64,000 nt of DNA from Cycloclasticus sp. (GTDB taxonomy: Bacteria > Pseudomonadota > Gammaproteobacteria > Methylococcales > Cycloclasticaceae). The translations under genes were made by a program, and so were the position numbers. Below are positions 55,293-64,000 of this stretch, in pieces (within the stretch, counting starts at the first letter, position 1; every line of letters starts with the position of its first letter). A model generated the notes under the pieces. That model did not search any database. It had not been told where the DNA came from and was given only the letters and a program-made list of their open reading frames with translations. The stretch is from NCBI GenBank assembly GCA_012959695.1, contig DUCS01000031.1, forward strand, positions 20,538 to 84,537, written 5' to 3'.

Positions 55293-56204
55293 GTGAATCA
55301 GAATGCTGTTGATGTTAGTCAGCAGTTTTTAGAGGTACTGAAAGTAGAGCGTCGTTTATCCCTTAATACATTAAAAGCCTATGCGCGAGATTTAGCCCAG
55401 TTAGCAGTATATTGTGACGAACAGAATTTAGCCGATTGGGCAGAGTTGGATAGTCACTATGTTCGCCAATTTATTGCGCAACGTCATCGTAAAGGCTTAG
55501 GCAGTAGAAGCTTGCAACGCGAGTTATCAGCTTGCCGCAGCTTTTTTGATTACTTAATAAAAATGAAACAATTACCCAATAATCCTGCGTCGGGCATACG
55601 CGCGCCAAAGGCCGCGAAACCATTGCCGCATGTGCTGGACGTTGATCAGGTGAATGCCTTATTGGAAGTGGAACCAAGTGATGACTTAGAAGTGCGCGAT
55701 ATCGCCATGTGGGAAGTGCTGTACTCCTCTGGCTTGCGGGTTAGCGAGCTGGCGAATGTTAATTTAATGAACCTTGATTTAAGCGCTAAAAGTATTTTGG
55801 TGGTTAGCGGTAAAGGGCAAAAATCCCGTCTACTGCCGCTAGGCGGTAAAGCCATCAAAGCCATAAAAACTTGGCTTACGATCAGGTCAGGGAAAATCAA
55901 AACCGATGAAATGGCGTTATTTGTTGGTAAAACAGGGGCGCGCTTAACCACGCGGAATATTCAGTTGCGGCTGGAACGTTGGCGAAAAAAACACGGTCTA
56001 CAAGGGCGATTGTACCCACACATGTTGCGGCATTCGTTTGCCAGCCATATGCTGGAATCGAGCCAGGATTTAAGGGCGGTTCAAGAACTTTTGGGCCACA
56101 GTAATATCAGTACCACGCAAGTGTATACGCATTTGGACTTTCAACATTTAGCATCGGTGTACGATAAAGCACACCCACGAGCAAAACAGAGAAAGAAGCC
56201 TTAA
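55293..56204 (+). CDS. xerC: Tyrosine recombinase XerC
   Basis: A 303-residue recombinase resolving chromosome dimers at dif with XerD. The N-terminal SAM-like core-binding domain has LSLNTLKAYARDLAQL. Catalytic residues are Arg in YSSGLRVSELANV, Lys in VSGKGQKSRLLPLG, His-Arg in PHMLRHSFASHML, His in LGHSNISTTQ and the Tyr in VYTHLDF. The start is a GTG two bases after DUF484. The dapF-DUF484-xerC linkage marks it as XerC rather than XerD or an integrase. Confidence 0.95.
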   Translation: MNQNAVDVSQQFLEVLKVERRLSLNTLKAYARDLAQLAVYCDEQNLADWAELDSHYVRQFIAQRHRKGLGSRSLQRELSACRSFFDYLIKMKQLPNNPASGIRAPKAAKPLPHVLDVDQVNALLEVEPSDDLEVRDIAMWEVLYSSGLRVSELANVNLMNLDLSAKSILVVSGKGQKSRLLPLGGKAIKAIKTWLTIRSGKIKTDEMALFVGKTGARLTTRNIQLRLERWRKKHGLQGRLYPHMLRHSFASHMLESSQDLRAVQELLGHSNISTTQVYTHLDFQHLASVYDKAHPRAKQRKKP

Positions 56205-56866
56205 TCTGGCCCGGGTAACTTGTCGTTTGCCAGCGGTTTTGAAAAATCCTCATCGTCAGTAGACCAACCAAACAATTTACCCAAAAACTTAAACACCCGC
56301 TTAATGCCACGCCATAACTTAGGTAAGGCCCAAATCATAAAGAGTATAAATACCACCATGCCTACAACGAAGAACGTTGGGTGTTGAATAGAGGCCCAAA
56401 CACCAACAAATACGGCAACGTCTTCCATAATAGAGGCGGTCCAGTTGGTAAAGGGTTCTGGTGAAGTATTTATCAGCACACGTGTGCCTGCTTTGGTCGC
56501 ATGTGTGATGCCGGCTAAACTACCGCCAACCAACGCCGCTGCAATTTCAGCGGCAGGGCCAATATCGCCAATCGCGCCAGCCGCCAACATTGCGCCAGCA
56601 GGGATACGAATGAAGGTATGTAGCGTGTCCCAAACGGTATCAACGCCTGGCACCTTATCGGCAAAAAACTCAACCGCGTACATCAAACCAGCTGCAGTCA
56701 TTACTAATGGGTCGGCAACAATCATTAAATCGGGCGGAAGATCAATGCTGCCAGTATGTGCTAAGTAACCTAACATCAATAAGGTCGCGTATAAATTAAT
56801 ACCGCTACCCCATGCCGCGCCCATAGTAAGCGCTAGAGTTTGTGATATTTGATTGAGTTCTTCCAC
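56201..56866 (-). CDS. DUF4126 family membrane protein
   Basis: A 221-residue membrane protein with several Gly/Ala-rich helices (WGSGINLYATLLMLGYLAH, PAGAMLAAGAIGDIGPAAEIAAALVGGSLAGITHATK, FFVVGMVVFILFMIWAL) and a charged C-terminal tail. It matches DUF4126 in pattern. No function is known. It is convergent with xerC, overlapping its end by four bases, and stands alone. Confidence 0.75.
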   Translation of the reverse strand: MEELNQISQTLALTMGAAWGSGINLYATLLMLGYLAHTGSIDLPPDLMIVADPLVMTAAGLMYAVEFFADKVPGVDTVWDTLHTFIRIPAGAMLAAGAIGDIGPAAEIAAALVGGSLAGITHATKAGTRVLINTSPEPFTNWTASIMEDVAVFVGVWASIQHPTFFVVGMVVFILFMIWALPKLWRGIKRVFKFLGKLFGWSTDDEDFSKPLANDKLPGPD

Positions 56867-56997
56867 GATTATTTCTCCCTGTTGTTCATAGGGGTAAGAA
56901 TATCATAACTAATCTGAATAGCGGCTAAACAAGCAGGCACGCCTAGCGGTCAATATTGTGTAAAATGTAGGGTCAACAGTTAACGTGAGATATAACA

Positions 56998-57546
56998 GTG
57001 GATTTTAGAGGAACAACCATACTTTCTGTGCGACGCGGCAATAGCGTTGTGGTGGGTGGCGATGGCCAAGTAACATTGGGTAACACCATTATGAAAGGCA
57101 ACGCGAGAAAAGTTCGTCGCCTAGCGGGTGGCGATGTCATTGCTGGTTTTGCAGGTGCAACGGCAGATGCTTTTACCTTGTTTGAACGCTTCGAGGGCAT
57201 GTTAGAAAAGCATCATGGCAACCTAACGCGCGCAGCGGTAGAAATGGCAAAAGATTGGCGAACAGATCGCGTGCTCCGTAAATTAGAAGCCTTGCTAGCG
57301 ATAGCGGACAGCAAAGATTCGCTGATTATTTCAGGTAATGGTGATGTGATTCAGCCGGAGCAGGATTTAATTGCCATCGGTTCAGGCGGCCCGTTTGCGC
57401 AGTCTGCAGCTCGTGCCTTATTGGAAAATACTGATTTATCGGCACGTGAAATTGTCGAAAAATCTCTGGGTATTGCCGGCGATATTTGTATTTACACCAA
57501 CCATAATCATACGATTGAAGAATTAGTTGCAGAGGAAAAGAACTAG
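56998..57546 (+). CDS. hslV: ATP-dependent protease subunit HslV
   Basis: A 182-residue proteasome-like peptidase of the HslUV complex. The catalytic N-terminal Thr lies in [21 protein letters not shown], exposed after removal of the short leader. GNARKVRRL and [20 protein letters not shown] are conserved. The start is a GTG with a GAGAT sequence upstream. hslU follows after one base. No clear heat-shock sigma promoter was recognised. Confidence 0.95.
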   Translation: MDFRGTTILSVRRGNSVVVGGDGQVTLGNTIMKGNARKVRRLAGGDVIAGFAGATADAFTLFERFEGMLEKHHGNLTRAAVEMAKDWRTDRVLRKLEALLAIADSKDSLIISGNGDVIQPEQDLIAIGSGGPFAQSAARALLENTDLSAREIVEKSLGIAGDICIYTNHNHTIEELVAEEKN

Positions 57547-57547
57547 C

Positions 57548-58870
57548 ATGAGCCAAATGACACCAAAAGAAATTGTGCATGAGCTGGATAAGCACATTGT
57601 TGGACAAGACGCCGCAAAACGAGCCGTGGCCATTGCCTTAAGAAATCGCTGGAGACGTTCGCAAGTAGCTGAAAGTTTACGCGGCGAAATTACGCCGAAA
57701 AATATTTTGATGATTGGCCCAACAGGCGTGGGTAAAACAGAAATAGCGCGCCGTCTAGCCACGTTAGCTAATGCGCCGTTTATTAAAATTGAAGCGACTA
57801 AATTTACCGAAGTAGGTTACGTTGGTCGTGATGTTGACTCTATCATTCGCGATCTTGCTGATATCGCCGTTAAAATGATGCGCGAAACAGAAATGGTAAA
57901 AGTTAAGCGTAGGGCTGAAGATGCCGCAGAAGACAGGGTGTTGGATATATTGTTACCGCGCGCTGAAGGTGCAGATGCTGACGATACATCGGGCGATGCG
58001 ACCCGTCAGAAATTCCGTAAAAAACTACGTGAAGGTGATTTAGACGACAAAGAAATTGAGCTTGAAATGACCGCACCGAGTGTGGGTGTGGAAATTATGG
58101 CGCCTCCCGGTATGGAAGAAATGACCAACCAGTTGCAAGGCATGTTTCAGAACATGTCCAGCGATAAAAAGAAAAAACGCAAGTTATCCATTAAGAATGC
58201 GTTAGCCGCTTTAACCGAAGAAGAGGCGGGTAAGTTAGTTAATGAAGAAGAGCTTAAGCATAAAGCGATAGCAAACCTTGAGCAAACAGGCATCGTATTT
58301 TTAGACGAGCTTGATAAAGTGTGTAAGCGTGGCGATAGTAGTGGCGCAGATGTGTCACGCGATGGTGTGCAGCGAGATTTATTGCCATTGGTTGAAGGTA
58401 CAACCGTGACGACTAAATACGGCCCAGTTAAAACTGATCATATATTGTTTATTGCCTCGGGCGCGTTTCATGTGTCAAAGCCGTCAGATTTAATTCCAGA
58501 GCTTCAAGGGCGCTTCCCCATTAGAGTAGAGTTGGATGCGTTAGTGGCAGCAGACTTCGTGCGTATTTTAACGGAGCCGGATGCTTCATTAACTGAACAA
58601 TACATTGCGCTGTTAAAAACGGAAGACGTGAATTTAACGTTTACTAAAGATGGCGTTGCCCGTATCGCTGACATGGCGTGGCAAGTGAACGAAGGCACAG
58701 AAAACATCGGTGCGCGGCGCTTACATACAATATTAGAACGCTTGCTGGACGAAATTTCCTTTAAAGCACCGGCAGGTTCAGAGCTAAACGAAGTGGTTGA
58801 TGCAGCGTATGTTGATGCGCATTTATCAGAACTGGCGTCTGATGAAGATTTATCACGTTACATTCTGTAG
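57548..58870 (+). CDS. hslU: ATP-dependent protease ATPase subunit HslU
   Basis: A 440-residue AAA+ unfoldase feeding HslV. Walker A is [15 protein letters not shown], Walker B is [10 protein letters not shown], and the I-domain insertion (about residues 110-230) and sensor segment [12 protein letters not shown] are present. The C-terminus ending LSRYIL is the tail that docks into HslV. The ATG at 57548 is chosen over an upstream TTG inside hslV. Confidence 0.97.
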   Translation: MSQMTPKEIVHELDKHIVGQDAAKRAVAIALRNRWRRSQVAESLRGEITPKNILMIGPTGVGKTEIARRLATLANAPFIKIEATKFTEVGYVGRDVDSIIRDLADIAVKMMRETEMVKVKRRAEDAAEDRVLDILLPRAEGADADDTSGDATRQKFRKKLREGDLDDKEIELEMTAPSVGVEIMAPPGMEEMTNQLQGMFQNMSSDKKKKRKLSIKNALAALTEEEAGKLVNEEELKHKAIANLEQTGIVFLDELDKVCKRGDSSGADVSRDGVQRDLLPLVEGTTVTTKYGPVKTDHILFIASGAFHVSKPSDLIPELQGRFPIRVELDALVAADFVRILTEPDASLTEQYIALLKTEDVNLTFTKDGVARIADMAWQVNEGTENIGARRLHTILERLLDEISFKAPAGSELNEVVDAAYVDAHLSELASDEDLSRYIL

Positions 58871-58888
58871 GCATTGCGTAGATAAGTC

Positions 58889-59245
58889 ATGACAGCGATA
58901 ACAGATTTAGCGTTAGATCAAAAAAGCAGGGTCTTATCTTTAAGCCTTGATGATGGCCAAACCATTGAATTGAGTTGTGAGTATTTGCGTGTGCATTCGC
59001 CATCGGCAGAAGTGCGTGGGCACGGCCCAGGGCAAGAAGTGCTGCAGTTAAATAAAGAAGACGTCAACATTACTGCGATAGAACCCGTGGGTAATTATGC
59101 GGTGCGCTTGGTGTTTAGCGACGGGCACGACACGGGCTTATACGCTTGGGATTTTTTGGTTGAGTTGGCTGAGAAGAAGGACGAAAACTGGCAACATTAT
59201 TTAGCGCGGCTTGAAGAAGCAGGTCATCAGCGTACGTTTAATTAA
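58889..59245 (+). CDS. DUF971 family protein
   Basis: A 118-residue DUF971 protein with ELSCEYLRVHSPSAEVRGHGPGQ at the N-terminal half and VEPVGNYAVRLVFSDGHDTGLYAWDFL-like residues in the middle. This domain is related to the iron-sulfur and gamma-butyrobetaine hydroxylase N-terminal fold; the role alone is unknown. The gene is often found after hslU and before ubiE, as here. Confidence 0.85.
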   Translation: MTAITDLALDQKSRVLSLSLDDGQTIELSCEYLRVHSPSAEVRGHGPGQEVLQLNKEDVNITAIEPVGNYAVRLVFSDGHDTGLYAWDFLVELAEKKDENWQHYLARLEEAGHQRTFN

Positions 59246-59277
59246 ACGGTGCAGTAAACAAATAGTAGGAAGTTGAT

Positions 59278-60027
59278 ATGGTAGATAAAGCAACAACGCA
59301 TTTTGGTTTTAAAGATGTTCCCGTTGATGAAAAGGTCGGCAAAGTACGCGAAGTATTCGATTCGGTTGCCCCTTCATACGATGTAATGAACGACTTAATG
59401 TCGATGGGTGTGCATCGTTTATGGAAACGTTTCACAGTTGAAATTGCGAATGTAAAACCGGGGCACGTGGTATTGGATTTAGCCGGTGGAACAGGCGATT
59501 TAGCTGCGTTATTTGCTAAGCGTGTGGGTAAAAATGGCAAAGTCGTGTTGGCTGATATTAACGAAGCGATGTTGCGCGTAGGCCGTGATCGAATGATCGA
59601 TAAAGGTCATATCAAAAACATTACCTACAACTTAGCGAATGCCGAATGTTTGCCGTATGCATCTAATCAGTTTGATCGTGTGTGCATTGGTTTTGGTTTA
59701 AGGAATGTGACCGATAAAGATGCTGCTCTACGCTCAATGTACGATGTATTAAAACCCGGTGGCCGTTTGTTGATTCTTGAGTTTTCAAAACCAACGAATC
59801 CGATTTTAGATAAAATCTACGATATTTATTCTTTCAAGTTATTGCCAAAAATTGGTGAGCTGATTGCTAAAGACGGTGAGAGCTATAAATACCTCGCTGA
59901 GTCCATTCGTATGCACCCAGACCAAGCTACATTGAAAGGCATGATGGAAGAGGCGGGCTTTGAACGTTGCCAAGTGAATAATTTAACCGGCGGGATAGTG
60001 GCTGTTCATACAGGCTATAAGCTGTAA
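59278..60027 (+). CDS. ubiE: Ubiquinone/menaquinone biosynthesis C-methyltransferase
   Basis: A 249-residue SAM methyltransferase adding the C-methyl group in ubiquinone (and, where present, menaquinone) synthesis. Motif I is [20 protein letters not shown], then [33 protein letters not shown] and [19 protein letters not shown]. It starts the ubiE-ubiJ-ubiB operon. Confidence 0.97.
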   Translation: MVDKATTHFGFKDVPVDEKVGKVREVFDSVAPSYDVMNDLMSMGVHRLWKRFTVEIANVKPGHVVLDLAGGTGDLAALFAKRVGKNGKVVLADINEAMLRVGRDRMIDKGHIKNITYNLANAECLPYASNQFDRVCIGFGLRNVTDKDAALRSMYDVLKPGGRLLILEFSKPTNPILDKIYDIYSFKLLPKIGELIAKDGESYKYLAESIRMHPDQATLKGMMEEAGFERCQVNNLTGGIVAVHTGYKL

Positions 60028-60032
60028 ATCAA

Positions 60033-60674
60033 ATGTCATTGTTCACGCCTTTTATAAAGCCGTTACAAATAGCCATTAACCGCTATTTGGATTACGACCC
60101 CGAAGGGCCTAAGCAACTGGCGAAAATGCAGGGCAAAGTGGTGGCATTAAACTTTTCACCACTTGATGTTGAGTTGTTTTTAATCATCATGCGGGATGGT
60201 TTGGATATTTGCGATGAGCTGTCAGCCCCCGCCGACACCACAATAACCGGCTCACCGTTGTCGTTGGCGATGATGGGGTTGCAAGAATCGTCAACTTCTA
60301 GTTTGTTTGCAGGCGATGTCAGCATAGAAGGCGACATGGAGCTGGGCATGCAGTTTCAAACGTTCTTAAAAAATATTGAAGTCGATTGGGAAGAGCCGTT
60401 ATCTAAACTCACCGGTGATGTGGTGGCTAATCAGATGGGTGACTTCGTCAGTGATTTATCCGCTTGGATGCAGGAAACAACCAAGACGAATGCATTGAAT
60501 GTGTCCGAATATTTTCGTGAAGAGCAAAACATGTTGCCCTCTAAGTTTGAAGTAGAGCGTTTTAAACAAGGCATCGATGAACTTCGTTTATCAACTGATA
60601 GGCTAGAAGCAAAAGTACAGCGGCTTATCGCTCAACAACAAACGGCCAACGAGCCTAAAAAGGACGTAACGTGA
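60033..60674 (+). CDS. ubiJ: Ubiquinone biosynthesis accessory factor UbiJ
   Basis: A 213-residue protein with an SCP2-like lipid-binding domain (residues 15-115: [36 protein letters not shown]) and a C-terminal coiled coil ([19 protein letters not shown]). UbiJ scaffolds the soluble Ubi complex and holds the lipid intermediate. Its position between ubiE and ubiB, four-base overlap with ubiB included, supports the call. Confidence 0.92.
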   Translation: MSLFTPFIKPLQIAINRYLDYDPEGPKQLAKMQGKVVALNFSPLDVELFLIIMRDGLDICDELSAPADTTITGSPLSLAMMGLQESSTSSLFAGDVSIEGDMELGMQFQTFLKNIEVDWEEPLSKLTGDVVANQMGDFVSDLSAWMQETTKTNALNVSEYFREEQNMLPSKFEVERFKQGIDELRLSTDRLEAKVQRLIAQQQTANEPKKDVT

Positions 60675-62317
60675 TTAAGCTAAAAACAGCGTTAAGATTG
60701 ATTCGAATACAGCGCGTGTTATTACGTTATGGCTTAGACGAGTATGTGTTTAACCTCCACTTATTTAGGCCGCTGCATTTTTTAACCTATGTGTCCCCAA
60801 GCTATTTGATGGGTCGACGAAAAGGCCCGCGTGGCGAACGGATTCGAAAAGCGTTGGAAGATTTAGGGCCAATTTTCGTTAAATTCGGCCAAATATTATC
60901 AACTCGGCAAGACTTGTTACCGCCTGATATTGGTGAGGAATTAACGCTTTTACAAGATAATGTGCCGCCGTTTGCCGATAAGTTAGCGCGCGATATTATC
61001 GAAAAATCTTTGGAACAATCCATTGAAAATGTGTTCTCGGAATTTTCAGAAAGCCCGTTAGCGTCAGCCTCAGTTGCACAAGTGCACACCGCCACCTTGT
61101 TAACGGGAGAGGATGTCGTCGTTAAAGTGTTACGCCCAGGTGTCGAGAAAACCATCGATGCCGATGTGGCGCTGTTATACGCCTTGGCAGAATTAGCCAC
61201 TAAGTACTGGGACGAAGCAAAGCGACTAAAACCAATCGAGGTGGTGCAAGAGTTCGATCACACCATTCATGATGAATTGGATTTAGTACGCGAAGCCGCC
61301 AACGCATCACAATTACGCCGTAACTTTGAAGGCTCCGAGCAGCTTTACGTGCCCGATATTTATTGGGATTACACGCGCCAAAACGTGATGGTAATGGAAC
61401 GTATTTACGGCACACCCATTGGCAGAATCGACGAATTAAAAGCCAAGGGCATCGACATGAAATTACTCGCCGAGCGCGGTGTGGAAATTTTCTTTGCCCA
61501 AGTGTTTCGCGATAATTTCTTTCATGCTGACATGCACCCGGGTAATATTTTTGCCTCCGACGACGCGCAATTTTTAGCCGTAGATTTCGGCATCATGGGC
61601 AGCGTTACACTTGCAGATCAGCGTTATCTTGCAGAAAACTTCCTCGCGTTTTTCCAACGAGATTATTTCCGCGTAGCGCAACTACACATCGAGTCAGGCT
61701 GGGTACCCAAACATACACGGGTCGATGAATTTGAAAGCGCCATTCGCGCCGTATGCGAACCGATTTTTGAAAAGCCGTTAAAAGAAATATCCTACGGGCA
61801 TTTATTGATGCGCTTATTTCAAACGGCAAGACGCTTCGATATGGAAGTTCAGCCGCAATTGGTTCTACTGCAAAAAACATTATTAAATATAGAAGGGCTA
61901 GGTCGCCAGCTTTACCCCGATTTAGATTTATGGCAAACAGCCAAGCCGTATTTAGAAGAGTGGTACAAAAACCGCGTTGGCCCTAAGGCCACATTTAACA
62001 AGCTAAAAGAACACTTGCCGATTATGGCAGAGAAGCTGCCAGAGCTGCCTGAAATGGCGTACAAGGTACTTAGCGATGCCGCCAATGGCGAGCTGGAAAT
62101 TAATTGGAAATCCAAACAGTTAGAAGAAATAAAACAGCAAATGGCCAGTAATCACCGCAAAAGCATTCTAGCGATTTGTGGCGGTAGCATGCTTATTTCA
62201 GCCGCGATTATTTTAGGCTTAGATGGGTTTTCTCCACTTATGTTGGGCGACGCCCCTGTTGCTACTTGGGCATTGGGCGGTTTGGGTGGCTTGTTTTTAT
62301 TCGGTGCATTGGACTAG
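60671..62317 (+). CDS. ubiB: Ubiquinone biosynthesis regulatory protein kinase UbiB
   Basis: A 548-residue ABC1/ADCK-type atypical kinase or ATPase required for ubiquinone synthesis. The family KxGQ motif is in [30 protein letters not shown] replaces the kinase P-loop, and [10 protein letters not shown] and VDFGIMG provide catalytic and metal residues. Two C-terminal membrane helices (from about residue 498) anchor it. The start is a GTG overlapping the ubiJ stop. Confidence 0.96.
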   Translation: MIKLKTALRLIRIQRVLLRYGLDEYVFNLHLFRPLHFLTYVSPSYLMGRRKGPRGERIRKALEDLGPIFVKFGQILSTRQDLLPPDIGEELTLLQDNVPPFADKLARDIIEKSLEQSIENVFSEFSESPLASASVAQVHTATLLTGEDVVVKVLRPGVEKTIDADVALLYALAELATKYWDEAKRLKPIEVVQEFDHTIHDELDLVREAANASQLRRNFEGSEQLYVPDIYWDYTRQNVMVMERIYGTPIGRIDELKAKGIDMKLLAERGVEIFFAQVFRDNFFHADMHPGNIFASDDAQFLAVDFGIMGSVTLADQRYLAENFLAFFQRDYFRVAQLHIESGWVPKHTRVDEFESAIRAVCEPIFEKPLKEISYGHLLMRLFQTARRFDMEVQPQLVLLQKTLLNIEGLGRQLYPDLDLWQTAKPYLEEWYKNRVGPKATFNKLKEHLPIMAEKLPELPEMAYKVLSDAANGELEINWKSKQLEEIKQQMASNHRKSILAICGGSMLISAAIILGLDGFSPLMLGDAPVATWALGGLGGLFLFGALD

Positions 62318-62323
62318 TTTTTT

Positions 62324-62875
62324 ATGACGCTAATGCACACACCCATTTGTGATATTGGCTTAGCCGCGCCAGATTTTGAGCTGCAAGGTGTAGACGGTAA
62401 ACAATGGACGCGCGATGACTGCGCTGGCGAAAACGGTTTATTGGTGATGTTTATTTGTAATCATTGCCCGTTTGTAAAAGCCATTCAACAATGTCTAGTA
62501 GACGATGCAGCAGAACTAAAAAAACATGGCATAGGCGTTGTGGCCATTATGTCGAACGACCCAAATGACTATCCCGAAGATTCGTTTGAGAATATGCAAT
62601 TAGTCGCTAAAGAAAAAGGCTATAACTTCCCCTACTTAATCGATACAACGCAGCAAGCGGCTAAAGCGTACGGTGCGATTTGTACACCAGACTTTTTTGG
62701 CTATAACACAAACATGGAATTGCAATACCGTGGCCGTTTAGATGAGAGCGGTATGAAGGTTGGTCCTGATGATATGAAGCGTGATTTGCTTGAAGCGATG
62801 AAGTTAGTCGCAACGACGAGAAAAGGGCCGGTTGAACAAATTCCTAGTATGGGGTGTTCTATTAAGTGGCTATAG
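62324..62875 (+). CDS. Thioredoxin-like (AhpC/TSA-type) protein
   Basis: A 183-residue thioredoxin-fold protein without a signal peptide. The N-terminal GLAAPDFELQGVDGKQW is peroxiredoxin/TlpA-like. The redox motif is CNHC in MFICNHCPFVKAI, followed by IMSNDPNDYPEDSFENM and AICTPDFFGYN. It belongs to a group of thiol-disulfide proteins often annotated as redoxins, with the cis-Pro loop TPDFF. It lies six bases after ubiB and is probably cotranscribed. Confidence 0.82.
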   Translation: MTLMHTPICDIGLAAPDFELQGVDGKQWTRDDCAGENGLLVMFICNHCPFVKAIQQCLVDDAAELKKHGIGVVAIMSNDPNDYPEDSFENMQLVAKEKGYNFPYLIDTTQQAAKAYGAICTPDFFGYNTNMELQYRGRLDESGMKVGPDDMKRDLLEAMKLVATTRKGPVEQIPSMGCSIKWL

Positions 62876-62935
62876 CCGCTCTTTGAACCAACGTTGCAGT
62901 ATCAGCCTTAAACAGACGGTGTTACGGCAAATCGA

Positions 62936-63925
62936 TTAAAATTCGTCTAATAATTTTTCCAGTTGCCTAATTGTATTAACCGTTTCATCGTATTTATGCC
63001 CCATTTTTTCAATGGCTTCGACATTACGTTGGCTAAATTCCAGAGACGAATTTAAGTCTTTATTGATGTCGTTTATTATGCCACCAACTAAATCAAGACC
63101 TTCCATGTCCTGAGAGAAGTTTCCGGTCGTTGTGTTTAGTATTTCTGTGTTGTTATTTATTTGATCAGACACTAGATTCGATGTGTCAATCAACCCCGCC
63201 AATTCTGCTACCCCTGTTTGCATGCTGTTATTAATGTCGTTGATATTATTGATAACGAGACCGACGGTACTGTTAGCTTCATCCAATGATTTTGTAGTCC
63301 GTATTGCTAATTGTCTAACTTCATCAGCCACCACGGCAAATCCACGACCTTGATCACCTGCTCTTGCGGCTTCAATGGCTGCATTTAGCGCTAACAAATT
63401 AGTTTGAGATGCAATGCTGGTAATAACATCTAGCACGCTGTTTATCTGTGTTATTTCATCCGATAACTTAAGTAACTTCTCAGAAACCTCGGTTTCCATT
63501 GATACATTGCGCTCAACATTTTCTTTTAGTGTGTTCATGGACGACTTGGCTTCATGCATTAAGTCATTGGATTCTCTAATGTTGCCAAGTACGACTTTGG
63601 TTGAATCAATGGCTTCGTTGGTTGAGTCAGCTATTTTATTATTTCGCTCGCTTGAATCGGCTAAGCTGTCGCTCATCCTTTGAGAGTCTTCGATGGTTTC
63701 AGTCGAGATAAGAGAGTATTCTCTTAGAATTTGTTGAATGCTCTCGCTATTGCTTTTTGCCTTTAAAACCACGGTTCTAATTTTGTTTATAAATTGGTTA
63801 AAACTGTCAGCTATAACAGACAGTTCATCATCAGTATCCAGTTCAAACCGCTTATTTAAAAGTCGGTCGTCACGGTTAAGTTCATCCGAAATGTATTTAA
63901 TGGGGTTAACCAGAATGGCACTAAG
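62936..63925 (-). pseudogene. Methyl-accepting chemotaxis protein, 5'-truncated
   Basis: The signalling half of a chemoreceptor. The hairpin tip [32 protein letters not shown] and the flanking coiled coils are intact. Upstream, a HAMP-like stretch ([19 protein letters not shown] to [12 protein letters not shown]) is open from 63925, but it has no start codon and an in-frame TAA lies immediately before it at 63928-63926. The only start that could work, a GTG at 63772, would lose the HAMP and any membrane helices. The frame beyond the TAA shows no membrane segment before the window edge. It reads as a broken receptor, but the missing right side could change this. Confidence 0.65.
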
Positions 63926-64000
63926 TTAAGCCATCTTAGCGGTGTATTTGCTTCTGTGTTTTATCTCTATCATTTCATGTCTGTGAGCGGTTAATAATTG

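Noticed and set aside
56940..56997. Heat-shock (sigma-32) promoter before hslV
   Set aside because: No CTTGAA or CCCCAT-like pair at proper spacing was found; only a weak TAAAAT -10-like sequence.

Overview
The window reads as a stretch of gammaproteobacterial chromosome, densely coding and of moderate GC, with no rRNA, tRNA, phage, IS element or CRISPR array that I could see. Gene content and order (his genes followed by tatA, def-fmt-rsmB-ntrYX-trkAH, dprA-smg-topA, hemXY behind hemCD and algZR, lptM-lysA-dapF-DUF484-xerC, ubiEJB) are typical of Gammaproteobacteria. A sulfide:quinone reductase, a tungsten-type aldehyde oxidoreductase and a Gac/Rsm-type small RNA suggest an aerobic environmental bacterium, perhaps of the Thiotrichales/Cycloclasticus kind. 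That last assignment is inference only.

Layout. Positions 1-7000 (minus strand): an aldehyde:ferredoxin oxidoreductase with its MoaD-like partner, then hisB-hisH-hisA-hisF-hisI-hisE, tatA, a DUF1499 protein and the start of ygiQ. Positions 7040-7280 (plus strand, intergenic): a small RNA gene of the CsrB/RsmY/RsmZ type, with a perfect GacA box, a TATAAT -10, six GGA motifs largely presented in hairpin loops, and an intrinsic terminator. Positions 7355-20040 (minus): typA, a rhodanese, a methyltransferase, TrkH/TrkA potassium uptake, the NtrYX two-component system, a DUF4390 protein, rsmB, fmt and def. Positions 20170-27350 (plus): LysM protein, dprA, smg, topA, purE, tsaC, hemF. Positions 27340-31020: an orphan mlaC, a decayed DUF302 gene, hemB, aroE and a gamma-carbonic-anhydrase-like protein. 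Positions 31070-38600: lemA with a GIDE/EF-hand membrane protein, prlC, an SH3 protein, sulfide:quinone reductase, tusA and ubiD. Positions 38600-44720 (minus): algZ-algR-hemC-hemD-hemX-hemY. Positions 44790-49930 (plus): argH, a degenerate-GGDEF protein and a class I adenylate cyclase. Positions 50050-52280 (minus): an esterase, oxyR and a peroxiredoxin with an OxyR-like site before it. Positions 52370-62880 (mainly plus): lptM, lysA, dapF, DUF484, xerC, hslVU, DUF971, ubiE, ubiJ, ubiB and a thioredoxin-like protein. A 5'-truncated chemoreceptor lies at the right edge.

How the genes work together. Heme synthesis is strongly represented (hemB, hemC, hemD, hemF, hemX, hemY), as is ubiquinone synthesis (ubiD, ubiE, ubiJ, ubiB). 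Together with sulfide:quinone reductase they point to a respiratory, quinone-based metabolism. The his cluster lacks hisG, hisD and hisC in this window. Global regulators are frequent: the Rsm-type sRNA, NtrYX, AlgZR, adenylate cyclase, a degenerate GGDEF protein and OxyR.

Two otherwise intact regulatory genes, algZ and the adenylate cyclase gene, are each split by what looks like a single missing base in or next to a homopolymer run. Either these are real mutations or the assembly carries indel errors. The DUF302 gene carries three separate lesions and is a genuine relic. The Rsm-type sRNA locus next to the aldehyde oxidoreductase is the most notable element that ordinary gene calling would miss.
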